Shown here: piece by piece, positions 28,001 to 36,113 of the stretch
Position numbering within the stretch: the first letter of the stretch is position 1
Layout of the letters: the number at the start of each line of letters is the position of its first letter
Source: Enterovibrio calviensis DSM 14347
GTDB taxonomy: Bacteria > Pseudomonadota > Gammaproteobacteria > Enterobacterales > Vibrionaceae
Assembly: GCF_000621165.1 (NCBI RefSeq)
Contig: NZ_KK211217.1
Location: 496,001 to 560,000 of the forward strand
Reading direction: 5' to 3'
DNA length: 64,000 bases
Notes under the pieces: generated by a model
Told to the model about the DNA's origin: nothing
The model's input: the letters and a program-made list of their open reading frames with translations, nothing else
Database searches by the model: none
Made by a program: the position numbers and the translations under genes

Positions 28001-28454
28001 TCACGGTGCGCAGGATCAAATCTCGCTCCCAAATGTAATTGCCTTCGTCGTCTTTCGAGCCACGCGCTGCTGGCATGTACTCGACATAACAACCCGTATC
28101 GTCTGGGGTCATGACACCCCATTCACGGTGCATGAGGTAGAAGCCACCGTTGTAGGGTTCATATTCCCAGTCGGCTTCTACAAACGGAAACGCGGTGCTG
28201 TATTCGCCGTTGGTGTCATTAAGCGGAAATTTTGGGTGGTTTTCGTGGTTTACCCAGTACTCTTTGCCTTCAAATTTTAGGAAACGGCGGCCATCGCGTT
28301 CGACAATGTTGGCGGGATCTTGTGCCAGTCGCTGCATGTTTTCCAACGCAGCGCGGGTTTGTTCACCCAGCGCTGCCAATGTGGTGGTTTCAGCAACCGA
28401 GGGAAGGCTGACGAGTGCGCTTCCTATGAGCAAAGCTAAGACTGATAACTTCAT
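25014..28454 (-). CDS. Secreted M66 metalloprotease, TagA/StcE-like mucinase
   Basis: A 1146-aa exoprotein. Order: Sec signal peptide (residues 1-21, ending SVAET; no lipobox), a short domain, a fibronectin-III-like domain near 165-248, the M66 domain, and C-terminal repeat domains. The zincin motif HELGHNFGRGHH (about 557-568) gives three His ligands and the catalytic Glu, with the supporting DMESGWGWD downstream. The C-terminal part (from about 765) has two or more Cys-containing repeats of the form C-x-F-x15-GY-x-D-x5-C followed by Trp-containing segments, possibly glycan-binding. TagA of V. cholerae and StcE of EHEC cleave mucin-type glycoproteins; secretion by type II is inferred. It is monocistronic. 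Confidence 0.88.
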   Translation of the reverse strand: MKLSVLALLIGSALVSLPSVAETTTLAALGEQTRAALENMQRLAQDPANIVERDGRRFLKFEGKEYWVNHENHPKFPLNDTNGEYSTAFPFVEADWEYEPYNGGFYLMHREWGVMTPDDTGCYVEYMPAARGSKDDEGNYIWERDLILRTVMSDCGAQTQPEITELQAASVSDKGVELAWKSTSEDAEYAIALTVYPEGESSITFNYNATGSHFYIGDLEPDTTYDVELKGCTTLSCDTETFSFTTLPARLSYNDSRDAQNHLQGNLRAHVNFAQTHTSVMPTGNDDIRHPNLVMSREAQLLVTPAQYGINQLWVDVEVDGVSMGRFPMQPPSALADTDQVKTDRSKVVFSHHAWSFPLSWEWMKPGLSLRFSDNRGREGDLTSDSLVFGGAPEMVIQNIDIGMLVEPRDRYDMIKQMPKLATDYFQKIPVSKLVMADYTPIHLKKVTLPNGKVYTKASEFETPGWHGGDMREYVGKRLFSIGINNANFGVTDTAGGNASWPRPFSHITSHNSRGRYLAKDADTGVISSKVVQHGGSGGGGIVTLDATRGNEWSHELGHNFGRGHHPKGYSIHDMESGWGWDARYKRFIGNLHWTADPITVENPTSGESVPPFAGEFRFMREAMGGGEFARTGLISHYTLEHPIASRVTQDWFNRSNNLDMNSTTGFSQWDQISQQYVEVDSDFTKPESKGVPVITMLGIYDPAEQNASQVYPLIYSNYGNLYDLPAPSYIETQLEGWQSVSDLSASDRLSTEWQTLKIDNTQLPVCQFSYTNANGEQANFVGYEDANDNVCRTAPEMYWAVNGQRENPVSQSMDYQLLSVKGDHLGAVTYTPTAALGEQTLCSLDKSGTSHDGAGFIADGKCQQIDNVKHVNGARWSYASHQGGIAQYTLQSQKQCELTVEGENGSVQRIALASTRYNSGESNKFHINLPMENHPERITLSCSSADGSISILDSQETPRNPAVNDLVGPVIIGQEHGYEDFETAMPPSWFAHTETFKPADLSKADLNNLATLRLGNEYPYICRFPMTVSGAEKTLHGYVEDLGNGEFQCTGGDDITVRDSEGERPVLSTVNQFEWLSLNNPAELGERVKAKAGSDAVLCSLTSGGEFYGAGFLNEGGQCVQEPEVYWSNGNQWIFSSRHGSYSYQ

Positions 28455-28697
28455 GTATTGTCCTTGAAAACTGTAATTAGAATTATGTGACTCGGATCTA
28501 ATTTTCTTTCAAGAATCAATAATAATCAGCTGGTTAACGTCAATTCATAGATCTTGGTGCAAAGTGATTATTCAAGACTTTGACATTACTTCCATGGTGG
28601 TCGTGATATAACCAATGAATTAACTAAAAAATAAGCTGTAAATCAGTTAATTAGGTGTATTTTCTTTACTGGTTAATGGGCTCAATATCCCAAAAAA

Positions 28698-29309
28698 TCA
28701 TAAACGGTTCTGTTGAATTAGGGTGCTGAGTCGTAATACCAAGTCAGCCACGTTGCTGGACTCAAACTTCTTCATCATGTTGCCTCGGTGCACCTCAATG
28801 GTTCGCACTGAAACGCACAGCGTTTTCGCCATTTGCTGATTGGTTTGGCTTTTCAATACCAGCTTGAGTACCTCTTTTTCACGTTCCGTGAGGCTGGCGT
28901 ATTTTTTCTCGACGCAAGCATGGCCTTGGCGTTGATAGGAGTGGGCAAGTGCTTTGTCGATGGCTTTCGCCAATTTGTCACCGTCGACGGGCTTTTGAAA
29001 GAAGTCGACTGCGCCGTCTTTGAGGGCATCTACCGCCATTGGCACGTCGCCGTGTCCTGTCAGAAAGATAATCGAAAGTGGGCTTCTAGCGTCGTTGAGC
29101 AGTGCTTGAAGCTCTTGCCCGCGCATTTCGGGCATCCGGCTATCTAGTACGATGCATCCAGGTTCGTGAATATCGACCTTCTCAAGAAATTCTGGGCCAG
29201 AGCTAAAATCTTGAATCTTGAATCCATAGGTTTCGAGCATGAAAACTAACGATTCTCTTACCGCTTCTTCATCGTCAACGACATAGACGGGACCAGTATT
29301 TGTCATCAT
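28698..29309 (-). CDS. TtrR-like FixJ-family response regulator
   Basis: A 203-aa two-domain regulator. The receiver domain is N-terminal (VDDEEAVRESL near residue 10; phosphoacceptor Asp in CIVLDSRMPEMRG near 56; KPVDGDKL near 106). A LuxR/FixJ-type HTH follows (LTEREKEVLKLV...VSVRTIEVHRGNMMKKF, about 140-180). Its start overlaps the stop of the sensor kinase gene by one base, so the two are coupled. The closest functional pair I know is TtrR/TtrS, which responds to tetrathionate. A candidate binding site is the perfect inverted repeat at 31212. Confidence 0.88.
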   Translation of the reverse strand: MMTNTGPVYVVDDEEAVRESLVFMLETYGFKIQDFSSGPEFLEKVDIHEPGCIVLDSRMPEMRGQELQALLNDARSPLSIIFLTGHGDVPMAVDALKDGAVDFFQKPVDGDKLAKAIDKALAHSYQRQGHACVEKKYASLTEREKEVLKLVLKSQTNQQMAKTLCVSVRTIEVHRGNMMKKFESSNVADLVLRLSTLIQQNRL

Positions 29310-31120
29310 TATTCTTGTTCTCTTTTAATGGGGATAATTACCGTGACTTCACAGCCTTTAGGTCGGGCAGGTTGAATAATAAAGTGACCATGGTGCGCAT
29401 CAATCACGTCGCGGCAAATGGCCAGCCCTAGGCCAAGTCCGTCTTGTTTGGTGGTAAAGAAAGGTTCTTTTAAGGTTTGTTCGTTGGCTTCTAAACCAAT
29501 GCCATTGTCAGCAACACGAATCACGATGTCATTCTCGCCATACAAGAGTTCAACGCTGACACCTGACGACGCATCCCATTCGAGATCAGCTAAGCAAGCC
29601 TCTTTGGCATTGCGCAGTAAATTGAGCATCACTTGTTGCATGCCAATGTAATCAAATTCGCCTTGTATCGGTGTGCCTTCTGCGGAGAACTTCAAACCGA
29701 TTTTCAATGCTTGGAAATCAAACTCAATAAGCTCGATAGATTCCTTGATAAAAGCCGCAGGGTCGCAAATCACACGTTCACTCGGGGTACGTTTGATAAG
29801 GCTTCGTAAGCGCTGAACGATATCGCCAGCCACGCCAACTTGCTGGTGGATCTTGCCTAAAAAAGGCGCAAGCTCTTCGGCAGTCATCCCTTGAGCTAGC
29901 CGTCGCTGAATACCTTCGGAATAATTTTTAATGGTGCTTAAAGGCTGATTGATTTCGTGTGCAATGCTGCTGCCTAACTCGCCGACAATCATGGTGCGTT
30001 GAGCATGCTCCAGCATGGTGTTTTTCTCTTTGAGATCGAACAGTGTGCGTTCTAAATCCTTCTTGCTTCGATTGAAGTGATATTCAAGCCAGAAGTGATA
30101 AACGTTGAGAATGATGAGAAAGAGCACGATGCCAAACGTAATCAGTTGGTTTTTGGTGAGCCATTTGAAGAGACCTTCTTGCCAGCTCTCTTGCAAGGGG
30201 TGCATATCAAGGTGCTGAAATACTTGGTCTACGCGAACGGAACTGGCCGGCAAGGTCCAACCAATGTTGCCTGCCGCTGCTGCCGCTATTGAATACTCCG
30301 GCATAGACAATAAGGCCTGCGTGACTTTTTTCCCAATTTCGTTGGACGCACGTTCGGTTTTGGCCAGCGTCCAGTTGGGGTACAAGGCGGTGGTAACAGC
30401 ACACACGGAGTTATGATGGTGTTTTCGGTCAAGTACTCGCAGTTGGTTGCGTTTCAACAAACCTTCTTTGGCCATGTTTTCCAATGTGCAAGCGGGGACA
30501 ATAGCGACGTCTAACGATTTATCGAGCACGTCGAGCAGCAATTTATCGGTCGGCGGCCCTGTAAAAGTGATGTTGTTGTAGAACGCGCTACCAAACAGAT
30601 CGAGTTTGTCGAGTTCGTAGCGTAAGGCAAGAAACCCACCAAAGGCTTTTTCGGAGACTGCTGCGACAGACGCATACTCAATGTCTTGCAGCGTTTGATA
30701 GGGCGAATCTTCACGCACGACGACCACAGAGGCGATGGAATGTGTTGTGTTATTGCTGTAGGCCGTTTTCTGCGTCGCTAACCAGTTCAGATGATATTGG
30801 CGGGCAATTTTGGTGGCTTGTCCGGGGCTGGTCAGCAGGAAGTCGAGTTGGTTGTGTCGAAACGCTTCGTCAAGTTCGTCGAAGTCATAGGTGTGCATTT
30901 CAAAGGTGGTGTTTGGAATTTGGGATTCCAACCAGTTCAGTGTGGGTAACCACGAACGATTGGCGTGATCATCCCCGCGTAATGCCAATACACCGACATC
31001 GTAGTGCTGCATCACTTCGGCTCTGACGGGACACGAACAAAAACAACTGATACTGACGACAAAGAGAAAAGCCGCCTTGATGCTAAAGAGGGGCACTAGG
31101 CGTACGAAAAATCCAGACAA
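29309..31120 (-). CDS. TtrS-like sensor histidine kinase with PhnD-like sensor domain
   Basis: A 603-aa membrane kinase. A signal-anchor at about residues 12-33 is followed by a large periplasmic domain of the phosphonate-binding PhnD/TtrS type (YDVGVLALRGDDHANRSWLPTLNWLE near 40; LLTSPGQATKI near 97). A membrane helix at about 325-345 leads to HisKA (IVGELGSSIAHEINQPLSTIKNY, phospho-His near 388) and HATPase_c (N box MLNLLRNAKEA; VADNGIGL; GLGLGLAICRDV). The domain order equals TtrS, the tetrathionate sensor. The genes of a tetrathionate reductase (ttrBCA) are absent; instead the divergent operon begins with a rhodanese and Fe-S proteins, so the ligand may be a related sulfur oxyanion. Confidence 0.9.
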   Translation of the reverse strand: MSGFFVRLVPLFSIKAAFLFVVSISCFCSCPVRAEVMQHYDVGVLALRGDDHANRSWLPTLNWLESQIPNTTFEMHTYDFDELDEAFRHNQLDFLLTSPGQATKIARQYHLNWLATQKTAYSNNTTHSIASVVVVREDSPYQTLQDIEYASVAAVSEKAFGGFLALRYELDKLDLFGSAFYNNITFTGPPTDKLLLDVLDKSLDVAIVPACTLENMAKEGLLKRNQLRVLDRKHHHNSVCAVTTALYPNWTLAKTERASNEIGKKVTQALLSMPEYSIAAAAAGNIGWTLPASSVRVDQVFQHLDMHPLQESWQEGLFKWLTKNQLITFGIVLFLIILNVYHFWLEYHFNRSKKDLERTLFDLKEKNTMLEHAQRTMIVGELGSSIAHEINQPLSTIKNYSEGIQRRLAQGMTAEELAPFLGKIHQQVGVAGDIVQRLRSLIKRTPSERVICDPAAFIKESIELIEFDFQALKIGLKFSAEGTPIQGEFDYIGMQQVMLNLLRNAKEACLADLEWDASSGVSVELLYGENDIVIRVADNGIGLEANEQTLKEPFFTTKQDGLGLGLAICRDVIDAHHGHFIIQPARPKGCEVTVIIPIKREQE

Positions 31121-31187
31121 AAGAGAGTTCTACTCGGTACAACATTGACTGGCGCGAATCATACCTGATTAAACCCTATTATTTATG

Positions 31188-31201
31188 TTGTTTTAGATCA
31201 A
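31188..31201. promoter_or_regulatory. FNR-like site
   Basis: TTGTTTTAGATCAA differs at one half-site base from the FNR/CRP-family TTGAT-N4-ATCAA pattern. It lies in the divergent gap between the sensor kinase and rhodanese genes, 11 bp from the inverted repeat. Anaerobic control would suit a tetrathionate-like system, but one imperfect match is weak evidence. Confidence 0.4.
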
Positions 31202-31211
31202 ATTACTGACA

Positions 31212-31233
31212 ATATTGTGGTTTACCACAATAT
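31212..31233. promoter_or_regulatory. Perfect inverted repeat, candidate response-regulator site
   Basis: ATATTGTGG, spacer TTTA, CCACAATAT: two perfect 9-bp arms in the 306-bp divergent region 31121-31426. It is too close to the start of neither gene to be a terminator and has no T run, so a dimeric regulator binding site is the simplest explanation. The TtrR-like protein is the obvious candidate. No other gene is seen in this gap. Confidence 0.65.
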
Positions 31234-31426
31234 CCTCCCTTCCTGTAAAAACGCACAATCCGTGCTACTGGCTCATTAGCAGCTATATCCGAATTTATAA
31301 CATGATGCTTTTCAACGTGTTGGCACTAAAAAATAATCATAAAGCCTTCCACAAGCCTCATGTCTCCGATTTCAATCAGCTCAGTGATGAGCGATAAATT
31401 TTTAATGTTTTTTGGGAAGTGATGTG

Positions 31427-32410
31427 ATGAAGAAATCGACGATCGCAATCGGGGTAATCGCGGCGGTAATGGCAGCAGGTTATGTTGGCTATACCTCAAT
31501 GTTTGGTGCAAAAGCGGTTCAAGTAAGTGCAGACGTATTGAACGAAAAGTTCAATGAGTATGCGAACCCAGAAGCGTTCATTTCTGCTCAAGATTTGAAA
31601 AACATGATGGGCACAGATGCTGATGTGGTTGTCATTGGTGCACTAAACCCAGTGAAACCAGACGCGCCAATCGAAGGCTCTTTCTCCATGTGGCGTAACG
31701 ATTACTCAGCGGCTGACGGCGATTACGCGTTCGATGGCATGCGTAATTCTGTTGACGAAATGGAAGCGATTCTTAGTCAGTACGGCGCAACGCCTTCTTC
31801 TACCATTGTTGTTTACGCAGCAAACTCTCATCACGATGCCGCTCGCCTTTTCTGGCAAATCAAAAACCTTGGTCATGACGACGTTCGCTACCTAGATGGC
31901 GGTTTGAACGCGTGGATGGGCGAAGGCTTCGCAACCGGTAACGCAAACCCAACTGTGGCTGCAACTAACTATGTTGCTCCAGCGCCACAAGTCGAAGCTG
32001 ATGGCCTTGCGACACTAGAAATGGTGATCGACGCACAATCGTCTGAAGATTGGGTGATTTTGGATACGCGTGGCACCAACGAATTTGATGGTTCAACCAC
32101 AGTTTCTGGCGCATTCGGCCCAGGTACCATTCCTGGCAGCGTTCATATCAACTGGACTCAAGCCCTTAACGAAGACAGCACGCTGAAATCAGCGGAAGAG
32201 CTGCAAGCGCTGTATGGCGACGTTATCAAAGGCAAAAAAGTTATCGCATATTGCCAGTCTGGTGTTCGTTCAGCACACACTCAAATGGTGCTGGAAGAAG
32301 TGCTAGGTGCAGAAGGCATCTACAACTATGACGGCTCTTGGATTGAATACAGCTACGCCCACTACGAGCAAACACGCTCTGAAGTCAAAGTACAAAACGG
32401 CAAAAGCTAA
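31427..32410 (+). CDS. ynjE: Periplasmic double-rhodanese sulfurtransferase (YnjE-like)
   Basis: A 327-aa protein with a Sec signal (KKSTIAIGVIAAVMAAGYVGY, residues 2-22) and two rhodanese domains. The first (about 45-165; YLDGGLNAWMGEG near 150) lacks the catalytic Cys. The second (about 185-310) has it in IAYCQSGVRSAH. This matches the layout of thiosulfate sulfurtransferase YnjE, which sits with ynjBCDF in E. coli. I chose ATG 31427 because it gives a proper signal peptide; an in-frame TTG at 31412 would add five residues. It heads the operon divergent from the TtrSR-like genes and probably handles sulfane sulfur from the sensed compound. The symbol is by similarity of sequence and context. 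Confidence 0.85.
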   Translation: MKKSTIAIGVIAAVMAAGYVGYTSMFGAKAVQVSADVLNEKFNEYANPEAFISAQDLKNMMGTDADVVVIGALNPVKPDAPIEGSFSMWRNDYSAADGDYAFDGMRNSVDEMEAILSQYGATPSSTIVVYAANSHHDAARLFWQIKNLGHDDVRYLDGGLNAWMGEGFATGNANPTVAATNYVAPAPQVEADGLATLEMVIDAQSSEDWVILDTRGTNEFDGSTTVSGAFGPGTIPGSVHINWTQALNEDSTLKSAEELQALYGDVIKGKKVIAYCQSGVRSAHTQMVLEEVLGAEGIYNYDGSWIEYSYAHYEQTRSEVKVQNGKS

Positions 32411-32542
32411 TCATCCAAACCCGTTGCTTGGCCAATGAGCCAATGAACAAATGAGTAAGACAGTGGGTCAGTGTGTTGCTGACCCCTGCATCATGTGACG
32501 GATAACAAAAAGAATTCAACTTCTACTGGAAGCATAAAAATA

Positions 32543-34339
32543 ATGAGCAATGTAATCTTTAGCCAAAAAATCTATGACGCGGCACAACGCGTAGTAGATG
32601 GCTGTATGGGCGATGCGGATCCTGCATGTCAAACAGCATGTCCAATGCACACTGATGTTAAGCAGTACGTGCGTCTGGCCGGTGAAGGTAAATATCAAGA
32701 AGCACTTGATACCATTCGCGGAAAGTTATTCCTGCCACAAACACTGGGCCGCATTTGTGCGCACCCATGTGAAGCAGCATGTCGTCGTAACACGGAATAC
32801 GGTCAAGCGATCAGTGTTGCTGGCATCAAACGCTTTGTTGCCGAAAAAATGGATAACAAAGAAAACTGGGATCTTGCTGTTCTTAACCCTACGGGCAAGA
32901 AAATCGCAATCATCGGTGCTGGCCCTGCGGGTGCACAGGCTGCGATTGAACTTCGCCGTAAAGGTCACAGTGTCACTATTTTTGAAAAGCTGAACGTATA
33001 TGGCGGCATGATGCGCGTCGGTATCCCTGAGTACCGTCTGCCACGCAACGTGATCGATTTCGAATACAGCTACCTAGATATGCTTGGCATCGAAACCAAA
33101 TTCGGTGTGGAGATCGGCAAAGACATCACCTTCGCTGAATTGCGTGAAACCCATGACGCTGTTGTTCTGGCGCACGGTGCACACGTTGGTTCTATCATTC
33201 CGCTTCCAGGCCACAAAGCAGAAGGCGTTTTCTCTGCAGTTGAGTACCTGAAAGAAATTTCTGAAACCCGCGCGTTCCCACGTGCAGGTAAGCGCGTCAT
33301 GGTGATTGGCGGCGGCGACGTTGCGATGGACTGTGCGCGTTCTTCATGGCGCATCGGCGCAGACGAAGTGCACCAGTGTTCACTGGAAGGCATGGACAAA
33401 CTGCCAGCAAGCCACGTTGAAATTGAAGAATCGCTGGAAGAAGGCGTATCGTTCAATGCAGGTTGGGGCCCTATCTCTATCGAAGAGAAAAACGGCAAAG
33501 TGTTCTCAATTACATTGAAGCGCGTTATCTCAATCTTGGATGAAAACGGCAACTTTGCACCAAGCTATGCAGATGAAACACGCATTGTTGAAGTGGATAC
33601 CGTGGTATTTGCAACCGGTCAGGTTGTTGCTGACATCACTGATGGTGCGCTTGAGCAAACCCGTGGCGGTCGTTACGTGGTTGATAAGAACACCATGGCG
33701 ACTTCGGTTGAAGGCGTTTACGTAGCAGGCGATGCATGCGGCGGTAACATCGTGATTGAAGCGATGGCGCTAGGTCGTAAAGCGGCAATGAGCATTGAGC
33801 GTCAATTCGCGGGTCGTCCTTTGGAAGAAGGTCGTGATTTCCAAGACGAATACAGCTACGCATCTCGTCTAGACATCCCATTGCCAAAAGGCACGGTTGA
33901 TGTTCCGCGTCTGCACGGTGAGCTACGTGATGCTGAAGAGCGCAAGCGTGACTTCGCCCAAGTTGATTTCGGATTTACCCAAGAGCAAGTGAAGCAAGAG
34001 TCCACGCGCTGTCTGCAATGTACGTGCAAACTGTGTATGAGCGAGTGCGTCATGATGAACGACTTCGGTGACTGTCCGAAGACCCTGTTCAACGACTTTG
34101 TGACCAAGAAAGAGATGGATCCACTGTTGGCTTACTCATGTAACGCCTGTGACCAGTGCACCATCGTGTGTCCGAAAGATTACCCAATGAAGGAAATCTT
34201 CCTAGGTGCTCGTGTTGATTTCGTTAACTCGAACAACGGTGAGTCACCAATGAAAGGGCACAAAGCGATCAACATGCACCAGAAGCTTGGCTTCTCGAAA
34301 CTCTTCACTATGGCTAAACGCGCGGTAACCACAAAATGA
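32543..34339 (+). CDS. GltD-like FAD/NAD(P) oxidoreductase with Fe-S domains
   Basis: A 598-aa cytoplasmic flavoprotein. The N-terminal Fe-S domain resembles the glutamate synthase small subunit (DPACQTACPMHTDVKQYVRLAGEGKYQEAL; GRICAHPCEAACRR, about residues 27-92). Next come an FAD-binding GAGPAGAQAAIELRRKGHSV near 126-145, an NAD(P)-binding VIGGGDVAMDCARSSWRIGA near 254-273, and the closing VYVAGDACGG near 392. The C-terminus adds two Cys clusters (CLQCTCKLCMSEC near 491; CNACDQCTIVCPKDYP near 534), a ferredoxin-like electron port. The start at 32543 gives the expected N-terminus; a GTG at 32495 would add 16 residues. It overlaps the next gene by 4 bp (ATGA). It probably passes electrons between NAD(P)H and the CCG protein; the substrate is unknown. 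Confidence 0.85.
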   Translation: MSNVIFSQKIYDAAQRVVDGCMGDADPACQTACPMHTDVKQYVRLAGEGKYQEALDTIRGKLFLPQTLGRICAHPCEAACRRNTEYGQAISVAGIKRFVAEKMDNKENWDLAVLNPTGKKIAIIGAGPAGAQAAIELRRKGHSVTIFEKLNVYGGMMRVGIPEYRLPRNVIDFEYSYLDMLGIETKFGVEIGKDITFAELRETHDAVVLAHGAHVGSIIPLPGHKAEGVFSAVEYLKEISETRAFPRAGKRVMVIGGGDVAMDCARSSWRIGADEVHQCSLEGMDKLPASHVEIEESLEEGVSFNAGWGPISIEEKNGKVFSITLKRVISILDENGNFAPSYADETRIVEVDTVVFATGQVVADITDGALEQTRGGRYVVDKNTMATSVEGVYVAGDACGGNIVIEAMALGRKAAMSIERQFAGRPLEEGRDFQDEYSYASRLDIPLPKGTVDVPRLHGELRDAEERKRDFAQVDFGFTQEQVKQESTRCLQCTCKLCMSECVMMNDFGDCPKTLFNDFVTKKEMDPLLAYSCNACDQCTIVCPKDYPMKEIFLGARVDFVNSNNGESPMKGHKAINMHQKLGFSKLFTMAKRAVTTK

Positions 34340-35106
34340 CCAATAAAGTATTTATGCCAGGATGCAGCCTGCCATCCTACTCTCCAGAAGGCGTTGCCGC
34401 GATGGCTGCGCACCTGAAAAACGTATTCCCAGAGATGGGTGCGGTTCAAAAATGTTGTGGTAAGCCTACGGCGGCAATTGGTCAGGCTGACAAATTTAAA
34501 GAGCGTTATGGCCAGCTTCAGGCTGACTTTGACTCGCTACAAGCTGAAGAAGTGATCGTGGCGTGCCAAAGCTGCTACGGCATGATCAAAAAATCTGGCG
34601 GTACCCAGAAGCCTTTGTCGCTTTGGAAACTGCTGCCAACTATCGGTCTGCCAAAAGAACTTGTTGGCAAAGCAAAAGACAGTGATGTGGTCTTCACCAT
34701 TCACGATTCTTGCTCAACCCGCTACGAGAAAGAGCTGCAAGACGGTATCCGTTGGATCATGACTGAGCTGGGCTACAAAATCGTTGAGCCTGAGTACACC
34801 CGTGAGAACACACGTTGCTGTGGCTTCGGTGGCATGGTTGTGCCAGCGAACCCTGACGTAGCAAACCGTGTTGTTCAGCGTCGTGTTGACGAGTTCCAAA
34901 GTGACCACGTTGTTGTGTACTGCGCAGCATGTCGTGCTTCCATGATGGGTGTGGGTCAAAACGCTTGGCACATTCTGGACCTGATGTTTGGCCCTGTGGT
35001 GATGAAAGATTCTCCAGCGCCAGTGAACGTTTTGGCTAACCCGATGAAAGCGTGGTTCAACCGCTACAAATCACGTTCTGCGCTGATCAAGTGCGTGTCA
35101 CTGTAA
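34336..35106 (+). CDS. HdrB/GlpC-like CCG-domain Fe-S protein
   Basis: A 256-aa protein with two cysteine-rich CCG-type domains, as in heterodisulfide reductase subunit B, GlpC and LutA. The first has FMPGCSLPSYSP near residue 6, QKCCGKPTAAIG near 38 and ACQSCYGMIKK near 75. The second has HDSCSTRYEKE near 124, TRCCGFGGMVVPANP near 155 and YCAACRASMMG near 194. These motifs bind noncubane [4Fe-4S] clusters that reduce or form disulfide-type bonds. Translationally coupled to the upstream flavoprotein, it should form an electron-transfer complex with it, acting on a disulfide, persulfide or related substrate (inference). Confidence 0.85.
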   Translation: MTNKVFMPGCSLPSYSPEGVAAMAAHLKNVFPEMGAVQKCCGKPTAAIGQADKFKERYGQLQADFDSLQAEEVIVACQSCYGMIKKSGGTQKPLSLWKLLPTIGLPKELVGKAKDSDVVFTIHDSCSTRYEKELQDGIRWIMTELGYKIVEPEYTRENTRCCGFGGMVVPANPDVANRVVQRRVDEFQSDHVVVYCAACRASMMGVGQNAWHILDLMFGPVVMKDSPAPVNVLANPMKAWFNRYKSRSALIKCVSL

Positions 35107-35266
35107 TCGCTCAGTACGTTTAATTTTGGTCACGTTAGCGTGTAACACCCTCATGAGCTTCCGGTTCCCCCGAGTGTGTTGATGGTGCTTCCACGCTAAC
35201 TGTCCGACCAAGTGCTTGCTCATACGGCAAGACGTTATCGAATTCGTTTTTATCAGGTAACTCAAA

Positions 35267-35944
35267 ATGAAATTTGTCAAAATTGGTTTGTTCGCGCTGG
35301 CAATCGCCGCGATTATCTTCGTTGCAAAACAAACGGGTATTCTTGAAATCATCACTGATATTAAGAGCCTGCAAGACTGGATCGCGGGCTTCGGTGCGCT
35401 AGGTTATGTTGTGTTTGTTGCAGCATTCGTTTTTGCCTGTGTGTTCTTGCTGCCGGGCAGTGCGTTTACCATTGTTGCGGGCATCGTATTTGGCCCAATC
35501 AAAGGTGGTGTTCTGGCACTGTTCTCTGCAACGCTAGGTGCGGTAGTGGCTTTCGTGGTTGCGCGCTTCTTGCTTCGTAACACCATCATGAAGAAGTTTG
35601 GCGATAACCCAATCTTCAAGAAAATCGATGACGGTGTGGCGCAAAATGGTACTAGCTTCTTGATCCTGACTCGCCTTGTTCCTGTTTTCCCATTCAGCCT
35701 ACAAAACTACGCTTACGGCCTAACCAGTCTGAACCTAGGCACTTACGCGCTAGTTTCTCTGATCACGATGGCTCCGGGCGCGTTCATCTTCGCTTACATG
35801 GCCGGTGATATCGCAACGAACGGTGTGTCTGCGATGCTACTTGTTAAGTTTGCGGGTGCAGGTTTAGTGCTTTTCGGTATGTCTCTTATCCCGAAATACA
35901 TTGCCAAGAAAAAAGGCATCAACATGGCAGATCTAGCGAAATAA
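35267..35944 (+). CDS. TVP38/TMEM64-family membrane protein
   Basis: A 225-aa inner-membrane protein with the VTT/DedA-like domain: LLPGSAFTIVAGIVFGPIKGGVLALFSATLGAVVAFVVARF (about residues 62-102), RLVPVFPFSLQNYAYGLTSL near 142, and a terminal helix near 190-210. YdjX/YdjZ of E. coli belong to this family and lie beside ynjA-F, so the gene belongs with this cluster. Some VTT proteins act as lipid scramblases; a role in transporting a selenium or sulfur species has been suggested for others, so the function is open. A terminator follows. Confidence 0.85.
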   Translation: MKFVKIGLFALAIAAIIFVAKQTGILEIITDIKSLQDWIAGFGALGYVVFVAAFVFACVFLLPGSAFTIVAGIVFGPIKGGVLALFSATLGAVVAFVVARFLLRNTIMKKFGDNPIFKKIDDGVAQNGTSFLILTRLVPVFPFSLQNYAYGLTSLNLGTYALVSLITMAPGAFIFAYMAGDIATNGVSAMLLVKFAGAGLVLFGMSLIPKYIAKKKGINMADLAK

Positions 35945-35975
35945 CTTGCGCTCTTTTCTGAAGTGAATATTGTGT

Positions 35976-36006
35976 CGTCCCTTGCGTCATGTAAGGGACG
36001 ATTTTT
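35976..36006 (+). terminator. Terminator after the TVP38 gene
   Basis: CGTCCCTT pairs with AAGGGACG around a short loop and is followed by ATTTTTG. It splits the rhodanese/Fe-S operon from the downstream ABC transporter genes. Confidence 0.8.
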
Positions 36007-36113
36007 GCGTTTATGTCAGTCATACCCAAACACATTCGTGTTGAATCATCAGCGTGAGGTTGCTTGGTTATGAAGAATGCAAACTGCCTAATAAAATAAT
36101 AAGACCGAATTCG

